The translations under genes and the position numbers were made by a program. Below the pieces are notes generated by a model, which saw only the letters and a program-made list of their open reading frames with translations, did no database searches and was not told where the DNA came from. This document shows positions 1 through 7,327 of a DNA stretch of 20,594 nt, one piece after another. The number at the start of each line of letters is the position of its first letter. Position 1 is the stretch's first letter. This DNA is from HGM12587 sp945786935 (GTDB lineage: Bacteria > Bacillota > Clostridia > Lachnospirales > Lachnospiraceae). The stretch is taken from positions 1-20,594 of the forward strand of contig CALZFY010000045.1 in assembly GCA_945786935.1 (NCBI GenBank), written 5' to 3'.

Positions 1-138
1 AAGGTCATTATTCTGATAAATAATTCTAGTAGGCAATTCTGCCAAATGGTTCCCCAATATTATAAATCTAAATGAGAGTCGAATTAATAATTTTACTTTA
101 CGTTTACCAATTTTACGCCTGTTTGCCTGTGTATTCAA

Positions 139-187
139 ATTGCAAATGTAAAATATAGTTGACAAATGCAATGTGAAGGAGTATGAT
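139..187 (+). promoter_or_regulatory. Promoter and possible operator of the HTH regulator gene
   Basis: TTGACA at 159-164 and TATGAT at 182-187 are separated by 17 bases, a near-consensus sigma-A promoter. The expected transcription start, about 7 bases past the -10, falls at about 194, right at the AAAGGAGG ribosome binding site (194-201), so the leader would be only about 14 bases. ATTGCAAATG (139-148) and CAAATGCAAT (163-172) form an imperfect inverted repeat around the -35, a plausible site for autoregulation by the encoded HTH protein. That binding role is inference. Bases 1-138 are AT-rich and I see no gene in them. Confidence 0.65.
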
Positions 188-207
188 GAAGATAAAGGAG
201 GCGGAAC

Positions 208-426
208 ATGAAAAATTTAAAAATGAAATTTGCACGCATGGAAAAAGACATATCCCAGATTGAACTGGCAAAAAGAGTGGGAGTCACAAGACAGACCATC
301 GGCATGATCGAAGCAGGGGATTATAACCCCACATTAAAGCTGTGCCTTGCCATCTGCTGGGAACTTGGAAAAACATTGGATGATATTTTTTGGGAGGAAA
401 AAGAAAATGAGAAAAATGAAAAATAA
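208..426 (+). CDS. Small XRE/Cro-type HTH transcriptional regulator
   Basis: This 72-aa protein is essentially one Cro/C1-type helix-turn-helix domain (about residues 5-62). The recognition-helix region reads GVTRQTIGMIEAGDYNP, typical of the short Clostridia and Bacillus regulators that precede small membrane proteins. It should bind DNA as a dimer. The start at 208 has an AAAGGAGG site seven bases upstream and a near-consensus promoter. The gene overlaps the next one by 20 bases, so the two are translationally coupled. In this family layout the regulator usually controls itself and its membrane partner; the effector is not known. Confidence 0.9.
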   Translation: MKNLKMKFARMEKDISQIELAKRVGVTRQTIGMIEAGDYNPTLKLCLAICWELGKTLDDIFWEEKENEKNEK

Positions 427-871
427 ACTGGATGAAAGACAGGAACAGAAATTATTACAGATTGAGCACAATGGATGCTGGTTTGCGTTTTGGGCACTGC
501 TGATGTCTCTGTTTGTACAGCAAATGATCTTCGGCATCGGAGAGTGGAAGTATGTGGCGGGTGAATGGATCATCTTTATGTGCCTTGCCCTGTATATTTG
601 TGTTGGGTGTATGAAAAACGGTATCTGGGACAGAAAGTTGGAGCCCAATGCAAAGACAAATCTTCTCGTAAGTCTGGCTGCTGCAGTTGTATTTGGGATT
701 ATCTTCTCAGCAGTCAATTATGTGAATTACGGTGCTTTGGAAGCAGCCTTCTGGACCTTTGTGATTCTGGCAGTGATTTTATTTGTTGTGCTTTATGCCG
801 CATTATCCATTTGGGTGGTAATCTTAAAAAAGAGAGTCCGCAAAATAGAGGGCGATTATGAAGAAGAATAG
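407..871 (+). CDS. DUF6773-like small integral membrane protein
   Basis: The start at 407 gives 154 aa, beginning MRKMKNKLDERQ. I chose it over an upstream in-frame ATG at 347 because GGGAGG at 391-396 lies at the right distance, while the longer start would sit deep inside the HTH gene. The protein has a charged N-terminus followed by about four hydrophobic segments (roughly residues 25-45, 52-68, 85-105 and 115-140) and a basic/acidic tail. The LDERQEQ and HNGCWFAFWALL segments resemble the DUF6773 family, which often follows a Cro-type regulator in Lachnospiraceae. The molecular function is unknown; a membrane stress or immunity role is speculation. Confidence 0.8.
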   Translation: MRKMKNKLDERQEQKLLQIEHNGCWFAFWALLMSLFVQQMIFGIGEWKYVAGEWIIFMCLALYICVGCMKNGIWDRKLEPNAKTNLLVSLAAAVVFGIIFSAVNYVNYGALEAAFWTFVILAVILFVVLYAALSIWVVILKKRVRKIEGDYEEE

Positions 872-913
872 AGAAAGCAAAAATATAGATATACAAAAGG
901 AGTTTAGCATAGA

Positions 914-1537
914 ATGAAAATACTAATCACCGGATTTGATCCCTTCGGTGGAGAGAAAGTCAATCCCGCATATGAAGCCGTGAAGCTTTTGCCGGATACC
1001 ATCAGGGAGGCAAAAATTATCAAATTGGAAATCCCCACCTCATTTAACGGTAGTAAAAAGGTGATGGAAGAAGCAGTGGAAATTCATCGTCCGGATGTGG
1101 TGATCAGTGTGGGACAGGCAGGAGGCCGTGCGGAGATTACACCGGAATGGGTAGCGATCAACCTGGCAGAGGCAAGAATTCCGGATAATGACGGATACCA
1201 GCCGATGGAAATCACACTGGAAGCAGATGGTCCGGCGGCGTATTTTGCAACCATTCCGGTCAAGGCTATGGTGCAAAACATTCGTGCCCACGGACTGCCC
1301 AGTCACATTTCTTATACTGCAGGAACCTATGTATGCAACAGTGTGATGTACCGGGCACTTCATATGGCAGCTACGAAATATCCGGGCATGAGGGCAGGCT
1401 TTATCCATGTGCCTTACGCTATGGAGCAGTTGGTGGACAAGCCGTCAGGAACCCCGGGAATGGCGCTTCGGGATATTATAGCAGCATTGGAGTATGCCAT
1501 CGAAGCGATCGTTTCGGATACTATTCATAAGGAATAA
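914..1537 (+). CDS. pcp: Pyroglutamyl-peptidase I (pyrrolidone-carboxylate peptidase)
   Basis: A cytosolic cysteine peptidase of family C15 that removes N-terminal pyroglutamate from peptides. At 207 aa it is close to the usual 200-215. The N-terminus ILITGFDPFGGEKVNPA is the family signature. The expected catalytic triad is visible as Glu78 (in TPEWVAIN), Cys141 (in GTYVCNS) and His165 (in FIHVPY). AAAAGGAG lies just upstream of the ATG. It is 42 bases after the membrane protein gene and may be cotranscribed with it, though no functional link is evident. It converges on the PTS gene with only 28 bases between them and no clear terminator. Confidence 0.95.
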   Translation: MKILITGFDPFGGEKVNPAYEAVKLLPDTIREAKIIKLEIPTSFNGSKKVMEEAVEIHRPDVVISVGQAGGRAEITPEWVAINLAEARIPDNDGYQPMEITLEADGPAAYFATIPVKAMVQNIRAHGLPSHISYTAGTYVCNSVMYRALHMAATKYPGMRAGFIHVPYAMEQLVDKPSGTPGMALRDIIAALEYAIEAIVSDTIHKE

Positions 1538-1565
1538 GCAATTTGAGTTGAGTTTTTGGTATTGG

Positions 1566-3485
1566 TTACACAATACTTAAGAAATCTTCTCCAACTTTTA
1601 CAGAGGATTCCACCATTGTTTTAATGGATACATACTGGTCATAATTCGTAACGACCACCGGAGTATGGAGAGTATATCCGGCAGCGGTAATGCCCGCAAT
1701 GTCAAATTCAATCAGCACGTCCCCTTCTTTAACTTTAGAACCTTTGGAAACTTTATATTCGTAATACTTTCCGTCAAGCTCTGCAGTGTTGAGTCCTACA
1801 TGAATGAGGAGCTCCAGACCTTCATCGGAGACAAGGCTGATGGCATGCTCCGTATCCATGGTAGCGGCTATCACCCCGTTACATGGGGCGCAAACCCTGC
1901 CGTCTGTCGGAATGATTGCAGCACCTTCTCCTAAAGCACCGCTGGCAAAAACCTGATCCGGCACGTCGGATAATGCAACCACATCACCCGTAAGAGGAGC
2001 TGTCAGAACGATTCTTTGAACCAATGGTCTGTACACAGAAGTCTGTTCTTCCGATGATGGTGTTGGTTCTGTTGCCGGTTTTTCTTCCGCACTTTCGCTG
2101 TCTCTATAGAGAAGAAATGACAGGGTGAAAGAAAGGGCAATACTGATTACAGCCGCAATGATACCACAAAAGACATTACGCATGGGTGCTTCTCCGCCAA
2201 TAAAGGTAATGAGGGTCAACAGGGAAGGTGAGCCTCCCATGGTATAACCTGATACGCCGGTCAGTCCGCAGAATAAACCGGACACCCCGGCAGCGATGAC
2301 TGCAGCAATCATGGGTTTTTGGTATCGAAGGTTGATGCCATACATGGCAGGTTCTGTAACACCGGCAATCATTGCAGAGACTGCGCTGGCAAAGCCTTCG
2401 GATCTTGTCTCAGTCTGTTTTGTTTTTGCTGCAACACCCAGGGAAGCTCCACCCTGTGCCAGATTGGAACAGAACATGGTCACAAGGACAAGGGCATCAA
2501 ATCCGAGGGTTGCAAGATTATTTAAATAGAGAGGAATTAAAGCATAATGCATTCCTGTCATGATGATAAACGGCATAAGTGCGGATACAAGACCCATGGT
2601 CAGCCAACCGCAGGAATGGTGCATCCAGGTGAATACATTGGCAAGGACATTCCCAAGAATATTTCCAATGGGTCCCAGGAGAATCAATGCCACCGGTACA
2701 CAGATGGTGACAAAAAGCAGTGGTTTCAAGAATGATTTTATAACCTGAGGGGAAATACGGTCAGCAAAATCTTCCACTGCTTTCATCACAGGGGCCATCA
2801 GAAAGATGGGCAATACAGAAGAAGTATAGTTACTGCAGATCACCGGAACACCGAAAAAGTAAGTACAGGGTAGACCCATAAAGGAGCTAAGTTCCAAAGA
2901 ACCGCCCATAAGGAGGAAAAGAAGTTCCGGATAGACCATTGCAGCTCCAACAGTCATAAACAGTACGGGGGTACCGCCAATTTTTTTGGCGATAGTATAG
3001 GAAAGAAAGATTGGCAGAAAGAAGAAAAAGCAATCTCCCATTGCGTTCAAAATAATGTAGGTAGAAGATGCCGTATCTACACCGGCGAAGGTTGTCAGAA
3101 GTGTCAGGACAACCTTGATCATACCGGTGCCAAGCATTGCAGGGAGAAGGGGGGTCATACACCCTGCCACAAAACTGAAGAGACGTTGAAGGGGGGAACA
3201 AAATGGCGTCTCCTCGGGGGAATTCATAGAATCGAAATCTCCAAGAGTGTTCATTGCCTTGCAAAGATCGGCAACTTCATTGCCAATCACAAGCTGATAT
3301 TGGTCAAACTGTTTAAAGACAGTTTTCACTCCCGGAATCTTATTTACAGCTGCATCATTTACTTTGCGTTCATCTTTTAATACAAGGCGGAGTCTGGTCA
3401 TGCAATGTGAAACTTCTCTGATATTGGATAAACCGCCCACGGCGTCAATGATTTTTCTGGATGTTTCAATGTAATCTAAGGCCAT
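1566..3485 (-). CDS. bglP: Beta-glucoside-type PTS permease, EIIBCA
   Basis: This 639-aa protein imports and phosphorylates a sugar using phosphoenolpyruvate through HPr. The domain order is IIB (about 1-80), IIC (about 105-465, some ten membrane segments) and IIA (about 490-639). The IIB phosphorylation site is Cys28 in HCMTRLRL. The IIA histidines are His547 and His562 (LLIHVG), spaced 15 residues apart as in glucose-type IIA, so all three steps are in one chain. A GGAGGT site precedes the ATG. The gene follows licT and is controlled by an antiterminator site and terminator in the 160-base gap. The BCA order with its own IIA favours a BglP/BglF-type aryl- or alkyl-beta-glucoside carrier over SacP, but the exact sugar is not readable. 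No phospho-glucosidase lies beside it, so hydrolysis must be encoded elsewhere. Confidence 0.92.
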   Translation of the reverse strand: MALDYIETSRKIIDAVGGLSNIREVSHCMTRLRLVLKDERKVNDAAVNKIPGVKTVFKQFDQYQLVIGNEVADLCKAMNTLGDFDSMNSPEETPFCSPLQRLFSFVAGCMTPLLPAMLGTGMIKVVLTLLTTFAGVDTASSTYIILNAMGDCFFFFLPIFLSYTIAKKIGGTPVLFMTVGAAMVYPELLFLLMGGSLELSSFMGLPCTYFFGVPVICSNYTSSVLPIFLMAPVMKAVEDFADRISPQVIKSFLKPLLFVTICVPVALILLGPIGNILGNVLANVFTWMHHSCGWLTMGLVSALMPFIIMTGMHYALIPLYLNNLATLGFDALVLVTMFCSNLAQGGASLGVAAKTKQTETRSEGFASAVSAMIAGVTEPAMYGINLRYQKPMIAAVIAAGVSGLFCGLTGVSGYTMGGSPSLLTLITFIGGEAPMRNVFCGIIAAVISIALSFTLSFLLYRDSESAEEKPATEPTPSSEEQTSVYRPLVQRIVLTAPLTGDVVALSDVPDQVFASGALGEGAAIIPTDGRVCAPCNGVIAATMDTEHAISLVSDEGLELLIHVGLNTAELDGKYYEYKVSKGSKVKEGDVLIEFDIAGITAAGYTLHTPVVVTNYDQYVSIKTMVESSVKVGEDFLSIV

Positions 3486-3544
3486 CGCTTTACCTCCGTA
3501 TCAAAAATCTTATAGGATGACAGCATATGCGGCTGTCGGATCAT

Positions 3545-3604
3545 ATAAAAAAGGCAAGACCGGAAGAGAACATGAAAAGTCTCATGTCCTTTCCAGGTCT
3601 TGCC
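3545..3604 (-). terminator. RAT-controlled intrinsic terminator before bglP
   Basis: On the minus strand GGCAAGACC (3604-3596) pairs perfectly with GGTCTTGCC (3561-3553). An inner stem includes GGACATGAG with CATGTTC, and TTTTTTAT follows. When the RAT is free the hairpin stops transcription after licT; LicT binding should allow read-through into bglP. Confidence 0.88.
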
Positions 3605-3623
3605 CACTTAAGGTCACAATCCT
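3594..3623 (-). promoter_or_regulatory. Ribonucleic antiterminator (RAT) site before bglP
   Basis: Read on the minus strand, 3623 down to 3594 begins AGGATTGTGACC and ends GGGCAAGACCTG. This matches the RAT element bound by LicT/SacT/BglG proteins, whose conserved parts are GGATTGTGAC and GGCAAGACC. Its 3' part overlaps the 5' arm of the downstream terminator, the mutually exclusive arrangement needed for antitermination. Confidence 0.88.
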
Positions 3624-3645
3624 GTATTGAAAGGTTGTTATGAAA

Positions 3646-4497
3646 TTATTTATTTCTATAACGGCGGGTAACCCGCTCAATGTGGATCATCAGATAAAGA
3701 CGTTCCTCATTGCTGATGTCAAAGTGATAATCTATCAGAACCAGATCCGCTACCCGTTCTACACATCGATAAACATGGGGATAGCGTGCCTTTAATTCAT
3801 CATATAATTCTGTGTCTTCATTTCCCTCATAAGGATGGCGGGACGCAACACGGTTGACAAAAAATTTCAGGTGCGTAAGAAAGCGCTGGTAATTCCAATC
3901 TTCCTCATCCAAAGTAATTTGGAAAGACAACTGAACCAGATCAATGATACGGCCGACAAGGGTCGTCATCATATCCTGAGATGCGTTTCCCTGGCTATTG
4001 TTAAGCTGGGCGCTGGCAAAGTGGTATGCAAGGAAAGCGGCTTCATCCTCTTCCATGGAAATGCCAAAACGTTCTTCCAAAAGTGTAAGAGCATATTTTC
4101 CAATCTTAAATTCTTTGGGGTAGATCCTTTTGATATCCCAAAGCAACGGATTTTTAAGTTCCACATGTCTGCGATAACGCTCTACACTGCCGGCCATATG
4201 GTCACACAGCGGTAAAATAATTCGTTGGGATACCTGAATTTTGAAATGCTCTTTACCATAGGCAATCAGCTTTTCTGCAATTTCCCAGTATTCATCAGGA
4301 ATCTCTGAAAAAAGCTGCTGAAAATGCCGACTTTCATCCAAAGAGGAAGGGCGAAAACAGCGTTCAATGATACGACTGTCTAAAGGGTCACCGGAACGCT
4401 TTTGGAAGCCAATTCCTTTTCCCTGACAGATGCAGTCATTTCCCTGATCATCGCGGGCAAGAACCATGTTGTTATTCAGTGCCTTTACCACCTTCAT
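3646..4497 (-). CDS. licT: LicT/BglG-family transcriptional antiterminator
   Basis: RNA-binding antiterminator controlled by PTS phosphorylation. I place the start at 4497 (283 aa, MKVVKALNNNMVLA) because the family begins this way and AAAGGAG lies upstream; a longer reading from 4539 adds 14 unconserved residues. The domains are the CAT RNA-binding domain (about 1-55), PRD1 (about 65-170) and PRD2 (about 175-280). The four regulatory histidines fall at His100, His159, His209 and His272, almost the positions known for LicT (100, 159, 207, 269). LicT is normally inhibited by EII phosphorylating PRD1 and activated by HPr phosphorylating PRD2. RAT/terminator pairs precede both this gene and bglP, so it probably controls both. 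Confidence 0.94.
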   Translation of the reverse strand: MKVVKALNNNMVLARDDQGNDCICQGKGIGFQKRSGDPLDSRIIERCFRPSSLDESRHFQQLFSEIPDEYWEIAEKLIAYGKEHFKIQVSQRIILPLCDHMAGSVERYRRHVELKNPLLWDIKRIYPKEFKIGKYALTLLEERFGISMEEDEAAFLAYHFASAQLNNSQGNASQDMMTTLVGRIIDLVQLSFQITLDEEDWNYQRFLTHLKFFVNRVASRHPYEGNEDTELYDELKARYPHVYRCVERVADLVLIDYHFDISNEERLYLMIHIERVTRRYRNK

Positions 4498-4521
4498 CTG
4501 ACGGCAATCTCCTTTTTGGGT

Positions 4522-4604
4522 AAAATAAAAAACAGACACTGCTACGTATACAACCCTTCAAAGTCCATGCCGAACCAATGGTGCTAATTCGTAGGCCTTG
4601 CCTG
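4522..4604 (-). terminator. RAT-overlapping leader terminator upstream of licT
   Basis: On the minus strand CAGGCA (4604-4599) pairs with TGTCTG (4538-4533), including one G-U pair. CTACG (4594-4590) pairs with CGTAG (4546-4542), and a run of six T then ATTTT follows. The loop is long (about 43 bases) and can fold a CCAT/ATGG stem. The 5' arm lies inside the RAT, so termination and LicT binding exclude each other. Confidence 0.72.
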
Positions 4605-4621
4605 CTTTACCAGTCACAAAC
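4593..4621 (-). promoter_or_regulatory. RAT site in the licT leader
   Basis: On the minus strand the segment runs GTTTGTGACTGGTAAAGC then AGGCAAGGCCT. It matches the RAT pattern (GGATTGTGACTGGTAAAGCAGGCAAGACCT in the Bacillus sac leaders, from memory) at nearly every position. It overlaps the 5' arm of the licT leader terminator. Confidence 0.85.
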
Positions 4622-4636
4622 TACTTCACAGGAAGT

Positions 4637-4665
4637 ATGATAACAAAAGAACTATTTACTGTCAA
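4637..4665 (-). promoter_or_regulatory. Sigma-A promoter of the licT-bglP operon
   Basis: On the minus strand a perfect -35 TTGACA (4665-4660) is followed after 17 bases by TATCAT (4642-4637). The start site would fall about 10 bases before the RAT, as in known antitermination leaders. No separate promoter is needed for bglP. No clear CRE box was recognised. Confidence 0.78.
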
Positions 4666-4705
4666 TGATGAGAATTTACAAAATATGACAAAATAATTGT
4701 GCAGT

Positions 4706-4734
4706 TTTACTAAGGTATTTCGCTAAAGTATAAT
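4706..4734 (+). promoter_or_regulatory. Candidate promoter of the MFS transporter gene
   Basis: A perfect -10 TATAAT (4729-4734) has TTTACT 17 bases upstream (4706-4711, four of six -35 matches). It would give a leader of about 137 bases that contains the CTGTTCA/TGAACAG inverted repeat. Confidence 0.5.
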
Positions 4735-4742
4735 CTGTAAAA

Positions 4743-4778
4743 CTGTTCAAAAGATATTCGCCGGAAGGTGCTGAACAG
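4743..4778 (+). repeat. Inverted repeat in the MFS gene leader
   Basis: CTGTTCA (4743-4749) and TGAACAG (4772-4778) are perfect 7-base arms around 22 bases that include TTCGCCGGAA. It sits just after the -10 element. It could be an operator, a leader hairpin or a dispersed repeat; it has no T-run, so it is not a terminator. Confidence 0.5.
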
Positions 4779-4877
4779 GTAGCATTTCGTTAGCAAAACT
4801 GAGAAATTCGCACTAGGAATCATTGAAAGATAATGGTATGATGGTGGCAGTGTATGACAAAGGAGTAATTTTTAGGA

Positions 4878-6038
4878 ATGATACAATTATTATTAGCAAT
4901 CATCTATTTGGCCTTTATCAGTCTGGGACTGCCCGACTCTTTATTGGGATCAGCCTGGCCTATGATGTATACCCAGTTTGGAGTTTCCCTCTCTTATGCA
5001 GGAATCGTGTCCATGATCATTGCACTTGGTACAGTCGTTTCCAGCCTGCAAAGTGACAGGATTACCTTAAAGTTTGGAACAGGTCTGGTAACCGCAGTCA
5101 GTGTTGCTATGACGGCAGTGGCTTTATTTGGATTTTCCATTTCCACCAGATTCTGGATGTTGTGCCTGTGGGCCATTCCTTATGGTCTTGGTGCAGGAAG
5201 CGTGGATGCATCACTGAATAACTATGTAGCACTTCATTATGAAAGCCGTCATATGAGCTGGCTTCACTGTATGTGGGGTGTGGGTGCTGCAACCGGACCT
5301 TATATTATGGGGTATGCATTGACTCATGGGAAGGGATGGCCTATGGGATACCGCTATATTGCAATTTTGCAGGTGTTATTGACTGCCGTATTATTTATCA
5401 GTCTTCCACTTTGGAAACATCGTAAAACCATCGTGGAGAGTACAGGAGAAGAGAGAAAGCCCATTCCGTTAAAGGAGATCTTAAAGATTCGTGGTGCCAA
5501 GGCTGTGCTTACCTGTTTTTTCTGCTATTGTGCGATTGAACAGACAAGCGGTCTGTGGGCAAGCAGTTTTCTTCATTTATATAAAGGAGTACCGAAAGAC
5601 CAGGCTGCAAGCTATGCTGCCATGTTTTTTATCGGGATCACTGTGGGAAGAGCCATCAGTGGCTTTGTTACCATGAAGTTAAAGGATCATCAGATGATTC
5701 GTCTGGGCCAGGGAATTATTCTTATTGGAATTCTCGTGATGCTGATTCCGGGAAATGCAAAGCTTGCACTGGCGGCTTTGATCCTCATTGGACTTGGCTG
5801 TGCACCAATCTACCCCTGTGTCATCCATTCTACACCGGAGCATTTTGGAGCGGATAAATCTCAGGCAATCATTGGTGCACAGATGGCCTTTGCCTATATC
5901 GGTACCCTGGCGATGCCGCCTTTATTTGGTGTGATTGCAAACAATATTTCCGTTGCACTGTTGCCGATATATCTTTTGTGTCTGCTGGCATTGATGGCTG
6001 CCATGCATGAAAGACTGAATCGTGTGACAGCAAAGTAA
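4878..6038 (+). CDS. Major facilitator superfamily transporter
   Basis: A 386-aa, roughly 12-helix membrane transporter. Helix 1 carries LGLPDSLLGSAWPMM, and the helix 2-3 region has SDRITLKFGTG, a form of the MFS cytoplasmic loop motif. PYGLGAGSVDASLNNYV resembles helix 4 of the sugar/fucose-permease-like MFS branch. The ATG at 4878 is the first in frame after a TAA at 4866; AGGAG at 4861-4865 is 12 bases away, a rather long spacing. It is divergent from licT but carries no RAT site, so shared control is not evident. Substrate is unknown; a sugar or a small metabolite are both possible. Confidence 0.85.
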   Translation: MIQLLLAIIYLAFISLGLPDSLLGSAWPMMYTQFGVSLSYAGIVSMIIALGTVVSSLQSDRITLKFGTGLVTAVSVAMTAVALFGFSISTRFWMLCLWAIPYGLGAGSVDASLNNYVALHYESRHMSWLHCMWGVGAATGPYIMGYALTHGKGWPMGYRYIAILQVLLTAVLFISLPLWKHRKTIVESTGEERKPIPLKEILKIRGAKAVLTCFFCYCAIEQTSGLWASSFLHLYKGVPKDQAASYAAMFFIGITVGRAISGFVTMKLKDHQMIRLGQGIILIGILVMLIPGNAKLALAALILIGLGCAPIYPCVIHSTPEHFGADKSQAIIGAQMAFAYIGTLAMPPLFGVIANNISVALLPIYLLCLLALMAAMHERLNRVTAK

Positions 6039-6055
6039 ATGAGGACAGAAAGTTC

Positions 6056-6082
6056 GAAGCAGCAGGTCATGCCTGCTGCTTC
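6056..6082 (+). terminator. Hairpin between the convergent MFS and YgjV-like genes
   Basis: GAAGCAGCAGG (6056-6066) pairs perfectly with CCTGCTGCTTC (6072-6082) around a 5-base loop. The T-tract after it is weak (ATTTTGATT). The 3' arm and loop lie within the last codons of the opposite-strand gene. It is probably the terminator for the MFS gene and possibly works in both directions. Confidence 0.65.
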
Positions 6083-6564
6083 ATTTTGATTAACGTATAA
6101 AAATTGGTGACTACCGTTGCCGCTGCAAAAAATGCACCGGTGTAAGATCTGATGATGAAAAAATAAAATACCCATGGAACAAAGGTCAGTGTTACCAAAA
6201 GTTTAAATTTCACCGGATCTTTGATATCCATAAGAAGCACATAGACAGTACATACCACAAACGGAAGATAACCTAACAATCCCTGATTGTTAAAAAGTAC
6301 AGTCAGTAGGAACGACAGTACAATTAATATGATTTTAATCGGCCAGGTAAAAATGTTTTTGTAGCAGAGATAATTTCTGATACAGGAAAGTACATTGCTG
6401 ATGGCACCCGGAATGGCTCCAAGTAAGAGCATGCTGATGGTCTGGATACCTAACTGAAGGATTTGAAATAATAATATCTTGCCTTTATCTTTGATGGTGC
6501 CGGAGTAGATCTGTACCATGGAGGCAATGAAATCAATAATGTTTGCAATGATAATAGAAATCAT
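6067..6564 (-). CDS. YgjV-family inner-membrane protein
   Basis: A 165-aa hydrophobic protein with about five to six membrane segments. The pattern resembles the YgjV/Imp-YgjV family (N-terminal ANIIDFIASMVQIYSG, then RNYLCYKN). The ATG at 6564 is preceded by GAGGT ten bases upstream; a TTG seven codons earlier (6585) lies beyond that site and is less likely. Its own promoter (TTGAAA-16-TATAAT) is visible. The function of the family is unknown. It is monocistronic and divergent from the 63-aa gene. Confidence 0.72.
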   Translation of the reverse strand: MISIIIANIIDFIASMVQIYSGTIKDKGKILLFQILQLGIQTISMLLLGAIPGAISNVLSCIRNYLCYKNIFTWPIKIILIVLSFLLTVLFNNQGLLGYLPFVVCTVYVLLMDIKDPVKFKLLVTLTFVPWVFYFFIIRSYTGAFFAAATVVTNFYTLIKMKQQA

Positions 6565-6606
6565 AATGTGTACAACCTCAATCAATAATTTTATAAAGCA
6601 GTTTGC

Positions 6607-6634
6607 ATTATAGCAGAAAATGAATTGTTTTCAA
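6607..6634 (-). promoter_or_regulatory. Promoter of the YgjV-like gene
   Basis: On the minus strand TTGAAA (6634-6629) and TATAAT (6612-6607) are 16 bases apart. Its -35 shares bases 6629-6630 with the -35 of the divergent promoter, so the two may compete for polymerase. Confidence 0.65.
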
Positions 6635-6653
6635 AGGGTAGAATGTATATAAT
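6625..6653 (+). promoter_or_regulatory. Promoter of the 63-aa gene / VOC / FliB-like operon
   Basis: TTGTTT (6625-6630) and TATAAT (6648-6653) are 17 bases apart, with the start expected near 6660 and GGAGG at 6671-6675. Confidence 0.65.
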
Positions 6654-6685
6654 GGAAATTAGAAAAATCCGGAGGAAATAGTGAA

Positions 6686-6877
6686 ATGAAAAGTACATTA
6701 ATCAAAGACACAACAAAACAGGAACGCATTGCCATCATTAAGCAGTGGATACCGGCAGACGACGGCCTGGAGGACTGCGACATTGATCTTTGGGAAATGT
6801 ACCGGGATTATATCGATGGAAAGAAAGAAATCGCAGAAATCAATGCAGAGTTTACAACAGATTATTATGCGGAGTGA
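6686..6877 (+). CDS. Small acidic protein, unknown function
   Basis: A 63-aa protein with no membrane segment or signal peptide. The N-terminal third is basic and helical (KDTTKQERIAIIKQW). The rest is acidic, with a conserved-looking LEDCDIDLWEMYRDYIDGKK core and a single Cys. Short relatives in Lachnospiraceae carry misleading names transferred by automatic annotation (I recall 'purine biosynthesis protein PurH'), which this length cannot support. The GGAGG 10 bases before the ATG and the upstream promoter make it a real gene. It lies 31 bases before the VOC gene and is probably cotranscribed with it. Confidence 0.72.
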   Translation: MKSTLIKDTTKQERIAIIKQWIPADDGLEDCDIDLWEMYRDYIDGKKEIAEINAEFTTDYYAE

Positions 6878-6908
6878 ACAGCAGCTATAAAAACGAGGGG
6901 GTAAGACT

Positions 6909-7289
6909 ATGAAGTTAAAAGAGATTCATCACATTGCAATTATTACATCGGATTATGAAAAGACCATGGACTTTTATGTCCGCAAACTGGGCTTTAAGGT
7001 GATCAGGGAAAACCATCGGGAAGACAGGGCGGATATCAAGCTGGATCTTTCCCTGGGGGATTGTGAGCTGGAGGTTTTTGTAAACAAAAATGCACCGAAA
7101 CGTCTAAGCTATCCGGAGGCACTGGGACTTCGCCATCTGGCATTTAAGGTGAAAAATATTGAAAAGGCAGTGGAGGAACTGAATTCCAAAGGGATTGAGA
7201 CAGAGCCCATCCGTTTTGATGTGTTTACCGAGGAGCGGATGACCTTCTTTAAGGATCCGGACGGACTTCCGATAGAAATACGCGAGTAA
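6909..7289 (+). CDS. VOC-superfamily (glyoxalase I-like, YaeR/GloA2 type) metalloprotein
   Basis: A 126-aa single-module vicinal-oxygen-chelate protein. The four metal-ligand positions are His8 (IHHIAI), Glu55 (ELEVF), His76 (GLRHLAF) and Glu123 (DGLPIEI), the H-E-H-E set of glyoxalase-like enzymes. The short length and the KRLSYPEALGLRHLAF segment fit the YaeR/SMU1112c subgroup rather than true glyoxalase I. It is thought to act on small electrophiles or dimerise as a lyase, but its substrate is unknown. GAGGGGG precedes the ATG. It is the middle gene of a likely three-gene operon. Confidence 0.88.
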   Translation: MKLKEIHHIAIITSDYEKTMDFYVRKLGFKVIRENHREDRADIKLDLSLGDCELEVFVNKNAPKRLSYPEALGLRHLAFKVKNIEKAVEELNSKGIETEPIRFDVFTEERMTFFKDPDGLPIEIRE

Positions 7290-7327
7290 ATAAGATTAGT
7301 ACCTTTCAGGTACGATAAGAGGAAACT

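Noticed and set aside
1559..1576. GTATTG/CAATAC hairpin between pcp and bglP as terminator
   Set aside because: Six A/T-rich pairs and no T-run on either strand; too weak to call.
4823..5056. 77-codon frame overlapping the start of the MFS gene
   Set aside because: It overlaps the MFS gene in another frame, has no recognisable domain and its C-terminal part is a shifted reading of the transporter.
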